Shown piece by piece: positions 1-5,708 of a DNA stretch of 5,753 nt. Source of the stretch: an uncultured bacterium (GTDB lineage: Bacteria; Bacillota; Clostridia; Lachnospirales; Lachnospiraceae). The stretch is from positions 1 through 5,753 of the forward strand of contig CAMTFT010000135.1 in NCBI GenBank assembly GCA_947071365.1, written 5' to 3'. Position 1 is the stretch's first letter. Each line of letters begins with the position of its first letter. The notes beneath the pieces are model-generated. The model did not search any database, was not told where the DNA came from, and saw only the letters and a list, made by a program, of their open reading frames with translations. The position numbers were made by a program, and so were the translations under genes.

Positions 1-43
1 ACCTATTAAGTCGTCGGCAGCGTCAGATGTGTATAAGAGACAG
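1..43 (+). other. Nextera i5-side sequencing adapter (artefact)
   Basis: Positions 11-43 match the Nextera read-1 transposon adapter, ending in the Tn5 mosaic end at 25-43. Positions 3-10 read CTATTAAG, which I recall as the Nextera XT index S518, and the first two bases fit the end of the P5 oligo. This is library DNA and not genome. The true insert begins at about position 44. Confidence 0.97.
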
Positions 44-100
44 TGATAAATATTAACACAACTTATTGCAGTAACGTAGTTTTTACTGGGAATCATGAAA

Positions 101-106
101 GAGGAG
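101..106 (+). promoter_or_regulatory. Ribosome binding site of the c-di-GMP gene
   Basis: GAGGAG lies 8 bases before the ATG at 115 and decides the start. The upstream in-frame GTG at 43 uses an adapter base for its G, so it is not a real start codon. No convincing promoter is visible in the 70 genomic bases that remain upstream. Confidence 0.8.
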
Positions 107-114
107 AAGTCTTG

Positions 115-2568
115 ATGAGTAATCACAGGCCCAAATATAAAATACTGATTGCAGATGACACAGAGATGAATCGCGATCTTCTGACGGAGATGCTGCAGGA
201 TGAGTTTGATATCGTAGAAGTAGAAAACGGCAAGCAGGCTGTTTCTGTTTTGCAGCACCATGTGACAGAACTCTCTCTGGTACTGCTGGATATTGTGATG
301 CCGGAGATGGACGGGTTTGAAGTGCTCGCATACATGAACAGATATCATTGGATCGATGATGTCCCGGTTATCATGATTTCGTCAGAGACTTCGCCGACAT
401 ATATTGAGCGCGCTTATGATTTTGGCGCGACGGACTATATCAGCCGCCCGTTTGATGCAGCGGTAGTACACAGGCGTGTTTCGAATACGATCATGCTTTA
501 TGCGAAGCAGCGGAAGCTGACCGAGATGGTAGCGGCTCAGATATACGAAAAAGAGAAGAGCAATAACCTGATGGTGACTATTTTAAGCCATATCGTTGAA
601 TTTCGAAATGGCGAGAGCGGCCTTCACGTATTGCATATTAATACATTGACAGGGCTGTTGCTGAAGCGTCTTGTCGAGATGACAGACAGGTATGATCTGA
701 AAAAGGCGGATATCGCAAGGATCTGTACGGCATCAGCGCTGCACGATATCGGTAAAATATCAATACCACACGAGATTTTAAATAAACCGGGACGGTTGAC
801 ACCGGAAGAGTTCGAAATTATGAAGACTCATTCTATTGTTGGCGCTACCATGCTGGATGAGCTGCCGTTTTATCAGAATGAGCCGCTTGTCAAGACGGCG
901 TATGAGATCTGCCGCTGGCATCACGAGCGGTATGACGGCAGGGGATACCCGGATGGACTGAGGGGAGAAGAGATTCCCATCTCAGCGCAGATCGTATCGT
1001 TGGCGGACGTGTATGATGCCCTTACGAGTGAGCGCTGCTATAAGAAGGCGTTTTCTCATGAAGTTGCGATGGAAATGATACTGGAAGGCCAATGCGGCGT
1101 GTTTAATCCTCTGCTGCTGGAATGCCTGAAAGACCTCGGTGATGTGCTCCAGAATGAGCTGCGGACAGATTCCGCGAAGCCGCACGATCAGGAAGAACTG
1201 CGGAATGTGGCGGATGAGCTTATGCAGCAGGAGGAATTTTCAGCATCAGAGCGTCTGATCCAGCTTCTGGAATGTGAGAGGACGAAGTTCCAGTTCCTCG
1301 CATCCGCGTCGCCGGATATCGTCTTTGCGTATGTGAATACGCCGCCGATGCTTAACCTGACGAAGGCCGGTGCGCTCAGACTGGGAATGAGTGAAACGGT
1401 AATGGATCCGCTGGGGAACAGTGAATTCCGCAGTAGGCTGAATGAGAATTGCCTTAACAGAATTTTGCAGAAGGTAAAACAGGCTACCCCGGAGAATCCT
1501 ACGGTTCAGATGGAATGTCAGATCGAGATCGACCGAAGCCCCAGAGTGTGCAAATTTATTTGCAGGACGATGTGGACGACTGCGGAAAAGCCGGAATACA
1601 TGGGCTTGATCGGAAGGCTCAGCGATGTACATGAAAAATACAGCCGGATGGAGCAGAATAAAGAAGCTGCTCTCTCCTATGCTCTGACGGCCAGTCTGGC
1701 AGAGCGCCATGAAAATGGAGAATATTCTTTAACGAAAGCAGAAGCAACGAATCTGATTCAGCACCTGAGTCTGGTGTTTGATATTGTGCGCCTTGTGGAT
1801 TCTTCCGTGAATATGCAGTATTCAGTGAATGCGTCTGGTGAACTGGAGAAGGAATCCTTTAAATGCTACGCTGTATGGAACAAGGATGAGCGGTGTGAGG
1901 ACTGCGTTTCCGCAAAGGTACTCTCCCGGAAGAGCAAATTAACGAAATTTGAATTTGTGGGCGACGAAATCTATCATGTCGTTGCAATGTACGTGGAGAT
2001 AGAGGGAAAGTCGTATTCGCTGGAAATGATCTCAAAGCTTACGGACGAGACTCTTTTGGGCGCATATGGAAAGTGCGATCTCGTGGAGTCGATCTCCAGC
2101 CATAACAAGAAGCTCTATATTGATCCTGTGACGGGAATCTACAACCGAAGGTACTATGAAGACCAGTTGAAGGGTCTGGACAATATAGAAGCGGTGGCTA
2201 TGCTGGATGTGGATAATTTCAAGATGGTGAATGATACGTACGGCCATCAGGTGGGAGATCTGGCTTTGCAGATCATCACGAAGGCCATTCTCTCCTGCAT
2301 ACGGAGTTCGGACGCGACGGTTCGCTATGGCGGAGATGAGTTCATTGTTGTATTCCGGTCAATTCCGCGGGAAGTTTTCCCGGTAAAGCTGGAAATGATC
2401 CGGGAGAAGGTCAACTCATTAGGGCTGGAGGAGTGCCCTGGCGTTAATTTCTCAGTCAGCATAGGAGGCGTATACGGACCTGCGCCGATGCTGGAGCTTC
2501 TGTACAGGGCAGATTCTCTGATGTACAGGGCGAAGGAGAAGCGGAACAGTATTCAGATAGAACAATAA
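115..2568 (+). CDS. Response regulator with HD-GYP and GGDEF domains (c-di-GMP turnover)
   Basis: This 817-residue cytoplasmic protein probably makes and degrades cyclic di-GMP under phosphorelay control. Residues 7-125 form a receiver domain with acidic pair D14/D15, phospho-acceptor D59 and S89/S90; the usual Lys before the conserved Pro is Arg (R111). A helical linker (about 128-150) leads to an HD-GYP phosphodiesterase (about 153-345) with E167, H171, HDIGK 210-214, H239, H269/H270, DGRGYP 274-279 and D298. Residues about 390-512 and 545-665 look PAS-like, judged by length and pattern only; the second carries C584, C594 and C597. A GGDEF cyclase (about 666-815) has D698, GGDEF at 739-743 and an inhibitory-site RxxD (R730-D733) five residues before it. 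There is no signal peptide or membrane segment. The ATG at 115 is chosen for its Shine-Dalgarno site and because the receiver fold begins just after it. No partner kinase is in the window. The domain calls are firm; the net activity is unknown. Confidence 0.93.
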   Translation: MSNHRPKYKILIADDTEMNRDLLTEMLQDEFDIVEVENGKQAVSVLQHHVTELSLVLLDIVMPEMDGFEVLAYMNRYHWIDDVPVIMISSETSPTYIERAYDFGATDYISRPFDAAVVHRRVSNTIMLYAKQRKLTEMVAAQIYEKEKSNNLMVTILSHIVEFRNGESGLHVLHINTLTGLLLKRLVEMTDRYDLKKADIARICTASALHDIGKISIPHEILNKPGRLTPEEFEIMKTHSIVGATMLDELPFYQNEPLVKTAYEICRWHHERYDGRGYPDGLRGEEIPISAQIVSLADVYDALTSERCYKKAFSHEVAMEMILEGQCGVFNPLLLECLKDLGDVLQNELRTDSAKPHDQEELRNVADELMQQEEFSASERLIQLLECERTKFQFLASASPDIVFAYVNTPPMLNLTKAGALRLGMSETVMDPLGNSEFRSRLNENCLNRILQKVKQATPENPTVQMECQIEIDRSPRVCKFICRTMWTTAEKPEYMGLIGRLSDVHEKYSRMEQNKEAALSYALTASLAERHENGEYSLTKAEATNLIQHLSLVFDIVRLVDSSVNMQYSVNASGELEKESFKCYAVWNKDERCEDCVSAKVLSRKSKLTKFEFVGDEIYHVVAMYVEIEGKSYSLEMISKLTDETLLGAYGKCDLVESISSHNKKLYIDPVTGIYNRRYYEDQLKGLDNIEAVAMLDVDNFKMVNDTYGHQVGDLALQIITKAILSCIRSSDATVRYGGDEFIVVFRSIPREVFPVKLEMIREKVNSLGLEECPGVNFSVSIGGVYGPAPMLELLYRADSLMYRAKEKRNSIQIEQ

Positions 2569-2572
2569 ATAT

Positions 2573-2620
2573 AAAAAGGATGCCGGAAGCTGGAAGATCC
2601 AGCGGTATGGCATCCTTTTT
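2573..2620. terminator. Bidirectional rho-independent terminator
   Basis: A perfect 12-bp inverted repeat (AAAAAGGATGCC at 2573-2584, GGCATCCTTTTT at 2609-2620) encloses a smaller stem, GCTGG/CCAGC (2589-2593 with 2599-2603). It has A and T runs on both outer arms, so it can stop the c-di-GMP gene on the plus strand, 4 bases after its stop codon, and tRNA-Ser transcripts on the minus strand. Confidence 0.9.
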
Positions 2621-2624
2621 GTAA

Positions 2625-2714
2625 CGGAGATGGAGGGATTTGAACCCTCGCGCCGGTTTAAGCCGGCCTACCGCATTTCGAGTGCGGACCCTTCAGCCAC
2701 TTGGGTACATCTCC
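2625..2714 (-). tRNA. tRNA-Ser (anticodon CGA)
   Basis: On the minus strand a 90-base RNA folds with acceptor arms GGAGATG (2708-2714) and CATCTCC (2626-2632) and discriminator G at 2625. The anticodon stem is CCGCA/TGCGG with loop CTCGAAA, giving anticodon CGA (2678-2680) for UCG codons. A long variable arm (GCCGG/CCGGC type) and a T-arm with GGTTCAAATCC follow. The long variable arm and G discriminator are serine identity features. The 3' CCA is not encoded (the next bases are TTA), so it must be added by nucleotidyltransferase. The gene lies downstream of tadA and ends just before the bidirectional terminator. Confidence 0.97.
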
Positions 2715-2742
2715 ATATGACATTGCATCTTGCACTTCTACA

Positions 2743-2771
2743 ATTATAAGACAGACGTTTTCAATCGTCAA
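2743..2771 (-). promoter_or_regulatory. Promoter of tRNA-Ser, overlapping the tadA 3' end
   Basis: Reading the minus strand, TTGACG (2766-2771), a 17-base spacer and a perfect TATAAT (2743-2748) form a sigma-A type promoter. Start would be near 2736, giving a leader of about 20 bases before the tRNA. The -35 hexamer lies in the last sense codons of tadA, so the tRNA can be expressed independently of it. Confidence 0.8.
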
Positions 2772-3270
2772 CTGTTTCTTTTTGAAGTTTTTTCTGCTCC
2801 CGCAGCTCGCGGAAAAATCCGGAGAGCATGTCGCTGCACTGTTCCTTCAGTACGCCGCGCTCAACAATGACCTGGTGATTAAACTCTGCCATCTCGAGAA
2901 GGTTCAGCACGGAGCCTGCGCAGCCCGCCTTGGGATTCATGCTTCCGATGACTGCCCGGGTAATGCGTGACTGGACGATAGCGCCGGCGCACATCTGGCA
3001 CGGTTCCAGCGTAATATAGATGGTGCATCTCTCCAGCCGCCAGTCTCCCAGCTTTTTGCTGGCGCGGCGGATCGCGTTGATCTCTGCGTGAGAGGTGGTA
3101 TTTTTGTCCGTATTCCGGCGGTTGTAGCCCCGGGCAATAATTTTCCCTTCATATACGATGACACATCCAATGGGAACCTCCTTCAGGGCGTAAGCTTTTT
3201 TTGCCTGGCGGAGTGCTTCCCGCATAAATTTTTCGTCCGTTTCGGCGGACACCGCTGGTATTGTAATCAT
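2761..3270 (-). CDS. tadA: tRNA-specific adenosine deaminase TadA
   Basis: TadA deaminates adenosine 34 of tRNA-Arg(ACG) to inosine so that it can read CGU, CGC and CGA codons; it is a homodimeric zinc enzyme and usually essential. The 169-residue product shows the cytidine/deoxycytidylate deaminase fold: zinc ligand and proton-shuttle motif HAE (H61, E63) and PCQMC (C91, C94), followed by the GCAGS segment (116-120). Length matches the family. I start at the ATG at 3270 because GGAG lies at 3277-3280 with 6 bases spacing. An in-frame GTG at 3294 would sit inside the terminator hairpin of ffs and has no ribosome site. It is downstream of ffs and just upstream of the tRNA-Ser promoter, all on one strand. 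Nearness of tadA to ffs is well known in Firmicutes. No promoter of its own is obvious, so some reading through from ffs is plausible. Confidence 0.95.
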   Translation of the reverse strand: MITIPAVSAETDEKFMREALRQAKKAYALKEVPIGCVIVYEGKIIARGYNRRNTDKNTTSHAEINAIRRASKKLGDWRLERCTIYITLEPCQMCAGAIVQSRITRAVIGSMNPKAGCAGSVLNLLEMAEFNHQVIVERGVLKEQCSDMLSGFFRELREQKKLQKETVDD

Positions 3271-3276
3271 AATTTT

Positions 3277-3280
3277 CTCC
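3277..3280 (-). promoter_or_regulatory. Ribosome binding site of tadA
   Basis: Minus-strand GGAG lies 6 bases before the ATG at 3270, directly after the T run of the ffs terminator. It supports the shorter 169-residue TadA over the GTG start at 3294. Confidence 0.7.
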
Positions 3281-3306
3281 AAAAAGACAGCCACCCCATG
3301 GGTGGC
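3281..3306 (-). terminator. Rho-independent terminator of ffs
   Basis: On the minus strand GCCACCC (3300-3306), loop ATG and GGGTGGC (3290-3296) form a 7-bp GC-rich stem followed by TGTCTTTTT (3281-3289). It lies just downstream of the SRP RNA 3' end and a few bases before the tadA ribosome site, so it would end most ffs transcripts and limit reading into tadA. Confidence 0.85.
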
Positions 3307-3319
3307 ATATAAGAATGCA

Positions 3320-3591
3320 TTTTAAATCCGTGCGCCTCCCTTCGAACGCATGCCATGGACGTTACCCTGACAGTTAACTCGATCCAGGCGACCTTACGGC
3401 ACACAGGAGGTTCCGCTTAGTGCTGCTCCGTTCCCGACCTGACACGGTTCACGGATTCCTGTTGCGCAAGACCCAGATGTCAACATCACTTATCAGGGGC
3501 AGCCCCACAACAAAACGCCCTCGGTTCGGCATCACTCCTGCTGTAGCGGATTGCAGGTACAGGGCACCGCTAACTCCCCAGCTGCACGGAC
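3320..3591 (-). ncRNA. ffs: Large bacterial signal recognition particle RNA (with Alu domain)
   Basis: This is the RNA core of the signal recognition particle, which with Ffh targets nascent membrane and secreted proteins to FtsY. The minus strand carries the Ffh-binding S-domain hairpin, GTCAGGTC then tetraloop GGAA (3431-3434) then CGGAGCAGC (3422-3430), close to the bacterial consensus. Upstream, GGTGCCCTGTACC and the following GCAATCCGCTACAGC fit the Alu-domain region of the long Bacillus/Clostridium form. The 5' and 3' ends pair (GTCCGTGC near 3584-3591 with GCACGGAT near 3326-3333), giving a total of about 270 bases as in B. subtilis scRNA. It has its own promoter at 3598-3626 and terminator at 3281-3306. 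Exact mature ends are approximate, since they are normally set by RNase processing. Open frames across it are not genes. Confidence 0.93.
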
Positions 3592-3597
3592 TCCCTA

Positions 3598-3626
3598 ACT
3601 ATACAGGGTTTTGGGGGATTTGTCAA
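3598..3626 (-). promoter_or_regulatory. Promoter of ffs
   Basis: The minus strand reads TTGACA (3621-3626), a 17-base spacer, then TATAGT (3598-3603). The -35 is perfect and the -10 has one mismatch, as expected for an abundant stable RNA. Transcription would begin near 3591-3592, at the first base of the paired 5' end. Confidence 0.9.
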
Positions 3627-3630
3627 GTGA

Positions 3631-3680
3631 TTCAGAAAACCGGTCATCCTGACTGTTCAGAAAACCGGCTACCCTGACTG
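3631..3680. repeat. Two tandem 25-bp direct repeats
   Basis: Copies at 3631-3655 and 3656-3680 abut without a spacer and differ at three bases (TCATC against CTACC in the middle). Both share TTCAGAAAACCGG and CCTGACTG. They fill the gap between the ffs promoter, whose -35 box ends 5 bases away, and the end of rloB. They could be the residue of a mobile element end, binding sites for a protein, or a simple duplication. I do not recognise the family. Confidence 0.85.
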
Positions 3681-3703
3681 GCTAAAGCATGAGGGTAGTT
3701 TTT
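3669..3703 (+). terminator. Hairpin with T run between rloB and ffs
   Basis: CTACCCT (3669-3675) pairs with AGGGTAG (3692-3698) around a 16-base loop, and TTTTT follows at 3699-3703. The T run is on the plus strand, yet no plus-strand gene lies upstream. On the minus strand the same stem is followed by CCGG and only four T, so it would be a weaker terminator for the rloB transcript. It may serve mainly as a minus-strand stop, or block antisense reading into rloB. Confidence 0.5.
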
Positions 3704-3717
3704 GATGCATTATAACA

Positions 3718-4383
3718 TCAGCGACAAATGCCGTTCAATTGCTCCAGATAATTAATTGCTTCATAGACTGTAGAGAATGTTTTACAAGAGGTATGTAACC
3801 AATGGTTTCTTTCGTCCGTATCTTCCAGGCTGGGCAGACCATCGGACAGCAGATTTCGAACAGTTTTTTCTGCGTTGATTACGGCTGTCGGATAATTTTC
3901 CGCGATATGTGCTGTTGCTGCGTAGTCGCCTTTCACATAAGCAGGTTCCCTTGCCACAACTTCAGCCAGCATTTTTTCTTTATCCGATACGGACAAAACA
4001 GGTGGAGCAAACATCTTATAATGAAGCATAAGCCAATACTCTATGCAACCAGTTGTCATAAGTAATCTGATTCTGATGTTTGGGTTCTTTCTTAGCTTTC
4101 GGAGCCTTTTGATGATTTTCAGGCGTTGATCCCATTTATTAGTGTCTTTTGTCTCCACATCAAAGAAGAACCATATTTCATCTGTAACCTCTGCGCTGTT
4201 TCGGAACCGGGGATCTTTTTTGAAGCGGCTGTCCGCTTCCTCAAAAAGGCCGGTTGCTGATGGCCGCTTAATTACTGCAACATCCGAAAACTTCTTTTTC
4301 AGAAAATCTGTGTAAGCCTGTTCGCTTTCCCCTTCGCAGAAAACATAAATGAGGGGGTTAATGTTTTTTATTCGACGGGCCAT
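3718..4383 (-). CDS. rloB: RloB-like TOPRIM-fold protein, probable defence effector
   Basis: This 221-residue protein fits the RloB family, partner of ABC-like ATPases in restriction-linked loci and AbiLii-like abortive infection proteins. Visible signs are a TOPRIM-like first strand with FCEGESE (15-21; E17 the likely catalytic or metal-binding Glu), a hydrophobic strand ending in FFFDVE (72-77; D75, E77 in place of DxD), and the family motif CIEYWLMLHY (113-122). Related TOPRIM effectors act as metal-dependent nucleases, but I cannot show that here. Its ATG overlaps the stop of the ATPase gene by one base (TAATG), with AGGAGG at 4391-4396, which implies translational coupling and equal dosage. 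Length is about normal for the family and no frameshift is seen. The C-terminal half (about 130-221) has no motif I can name. The alternative is a DUF4435/AriB-like TOPRIM as in PARIS. Confidence 0.78.
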   Translation of the reverse strand: MARRIKNINPLIYVFCEGESEQAYTDFLKKKFSDVAVIKRPSATGLFEEADSRFKKDPRFRNSAEVTDEIWFFFDVETKDTNKWDQRLKIIKRLRKLRKNPNIRIRLLMTTGCIEYWLMLHYKMFAPPVLSVSDKEKMLAEVVAREPAYVKGDYAATAHIAENYPTAVINAEKTVRNLLSDGLPSLEDTDERNHWLHTSCKTFSTVYEAINYLEQLNGICR

Positions 4384-5681
4384 TACTCTACCTCCTCAAT
4401 CTCAATATTCGGAGTGGCGCCGTATTTGCCAAGCAGATACCCCTTTCTGATATTATCTGTTGTCCTGGTAGCAAACTCACCGATACTGTACAGCTCAGAT
4501 GCTCCATCCTCCTGGCTCTTATCTACAAAATACAGTTGATCTTTTCGCAGCAGTTCCATATTTAAAAGTTCTGTATTATGTGTTGTAAATACGAGCTGTG
4601 CGCCATTTGGATTTGTTCGCTTGCTCTGGAATTTGGAGACAATGAAGTCGACCAGCATAGGATGCAGCTCACGTTCGATCTCATCCACAAGAAGAATACC
4701 ACCTCCTGCAAGCACCGATTCAATAGCGGGTGCAATTGACATCAGCTTTCTTGTACCGTCAGATTCGTCCGCCAGCTCCATTGTATAGAATCGACTGTTT
4801 CCATCCTTATTTTTTCCCCGATGCTTGGAAACAGCCGTTACCTCACCCATTTTCAGGCGTATCTCGGAGTTGTTGGAGGTTTCTGAAAGAGTATGCATAA
4901 ATTGTGCCAGAGCTGCTTTTATACCTTCCGGAAGATTATCAGGAAGCGCAGATTCATCAGCTACTTCCTTGCTATTAATTTCAAACTGCATATCCTCAAT
5001 ACCCAGATCAGCGGCTTTGGCATAATCAGAGATTGCCTTCAGCATATTAGTATCATTAGAATAATCAAGCAACTGACGGGGAATGTCAGAATAGTCTCTG
5101 GAAAAAAACACCTGCTCTCTGAACCATCGCATTGCCCTGGAACATGCTGTGTCATTCATTGTGCATGCAACTGAGAAAAAAAGCTGGTTCTCAGCAACCG
5201 TTTCGCTGATAAGCTTTCTTCTTGCCCGATCCTCCGTGAAAGAATAAGTCTGCCCTTCTCTGGAGAAGACGAGTGCCTTCTGGCCTTTTGGTGCATGGTA
5301 CAAAGATTCTTTAAATATTTTTTTTCTTGTTGCAGAGAATGCGTACCAGTATTTGACACCGTCAGCAATATAGAAAAATTCAAATTCTGAGGGTTCAGAT
5401 GCGGAGTAGTCATTCAATGCAAAGGGAATAACCGGGATAGGCGCTTTTTCGTGCTGTGTTCTCTGCGCATTTTTGATAAACTGTACTGCCAGCCAAAAGG
5501 CGCGGATCACATTACTTTTACCACCACCGTTTTTTCCATAAATTGCTGCACCTGGCAAAAGCTTTAGGTTATTGTATGTGATAAGGCTATTTTTAAAAGT
5601 TCCAAGGCCTGTTGCTTCCATAGAAAGAACCGCCTCGTCCCGAAAGGATCTGTAATTTTTAAATTTGAATTCAATAAGCAT
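4383..5681 (-). CDS. AAA/ABC-like ATPase of RloA/AbiLi type (AAA_15), probable defence sensor
   Basis: This 432-residue ATPase is of the SMC/ABC/OLD kind found in anti-phage modules. It opens with IEFKFKNYRSFRDE (3-16), the usual N-terminal strand of this class, and has Walker A GKNGGGKS (49-56, K55), an ABC-signature-like ESDGTRKL (306-313), Walker B ILLVDEIE (329-336, D333/E334) with ELHP after it (H340), and an H-loop TTHN (H368). The C-terminal YLLGKYGATPNI (415-426) is typical of RloA-like proteins. No TOPRIM domain is fused; that role falls to the next gene, with which it overlaps by one base. The start at 5681 is chosen because GGAGGTG lies at 5688-5694 with 6 bases spacing. An in-frame ATG at 5696 would overlap that site. 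The gene is complete, but only 27 genomic bases remain upstream. By family it would bind ATP, form dimers or larger assemblies, and control its partner. Confidence 0.87.
   Translation of the reverse strand: MLIEFKFKNYRSFRDEAVLSMEATGLGTFKNSLITYNNLKLLPGAAIYGKNGGGKSNVIRAFWLAVQFIKNAQRTQHEKAPIPVIPFALNDYSASEPSEFEFFYIADGVKYWYAFSATRKKIFKESLYHAPKGQKALVFSREGQTYSFTEDRARRKLISETVAENQLFFSVACTMNDTACSRAMRWFREQVFFSRDYSDIPRQLLDYSNDTNMLKAISDYAKAADLGIEDMQFEINSKEVADESALPDNLPEGIKAALAQFMHTLSETSNNSEIRLKMGEVTAVSKHRGKNKDGNSRFYTMELADESDGTRKLMSIAPAIESVLAGGGILLVDEIERELHPMLVDFIVSKFQSKRTNPNGAQLVFTTHNTELLNMELLRKDQLYFVDKSQEDGASELYSIGEFATRTTDNIRKGYLLGKYGATPNIEIEEVE
4391..4396 (-). promoter_or_regulatory. Ribosome binding site of rloB inside the ATPase gene
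   Basis: Minus-strand AGGAGG lies 7 bases before the rloB ATG and is made of the last Glu-Glu-Val codons of the ATPase gene. Together with the TAATG junction it supports coupled translation. Confidence 0.8.
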
Positions 5682-5687
5682 AAAAAA

Positions 5688-5694
5688 CACCTCC
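5688..5694 (-). promoter_or_regulatory. Ribosome binding site of the ATPase gene
   Basis: Minus-strand GGAGGTG lies 6 bases before the ATG at 5681 and fixes that start. The upstream ATG at 5696 runs into this site and has no ribosome site of its own. Confidence 0.8.
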
Positions 5695-5708
5695 ATTCAT
5701 AGTATAAC

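Noticed and set aside
43..114. Longer N-terminus of the c-di-GMP protein starting at GTG 43
   Set aside because: The G of this codon belongs to the adapter. There is a good ribosome site before the ATG at 115, and the receiver fold starts right after it.
2625..2714. tRNA-Ser as an integration site for the defence cassette
   Set aside because: Islands usually enter at the tRNA 3' end, here facing the c-di-GMP gene. The cassette is on the other side, beyond tadA and ffs, and no repeat of the tRNA 3' end was seen.
3271..3294. GTG start giving an eight-residue longer TadA
   Set aside because: It begins inside the ffs terminator hairpin and has no ribosome site, while the ATG at 3270 has one.
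2701..3312. Plus-strand and out-of-frame minus-strand open frames across tadA
   Set aside because: They are shadows of tadA and the tRNA; the TadA zinc motifs fix the real frame.
3420..3677. Plus-strand 85-residue open frame
   Set aside because: It lies antisense to the SRP RNA and its promoter, has no ribosome site and no recognisable protein pattern.
3631..3680. CRISPR array
   Set aside because: Only two units that abut without any spacer, and no cas genes nearby.
5701..5706. TATACT as a -10 box for the ATPase operon
   Set aside because: The transcript would start on top of the ribosome site and the -35 region is cut off by the adapter, so it cannot be judged.
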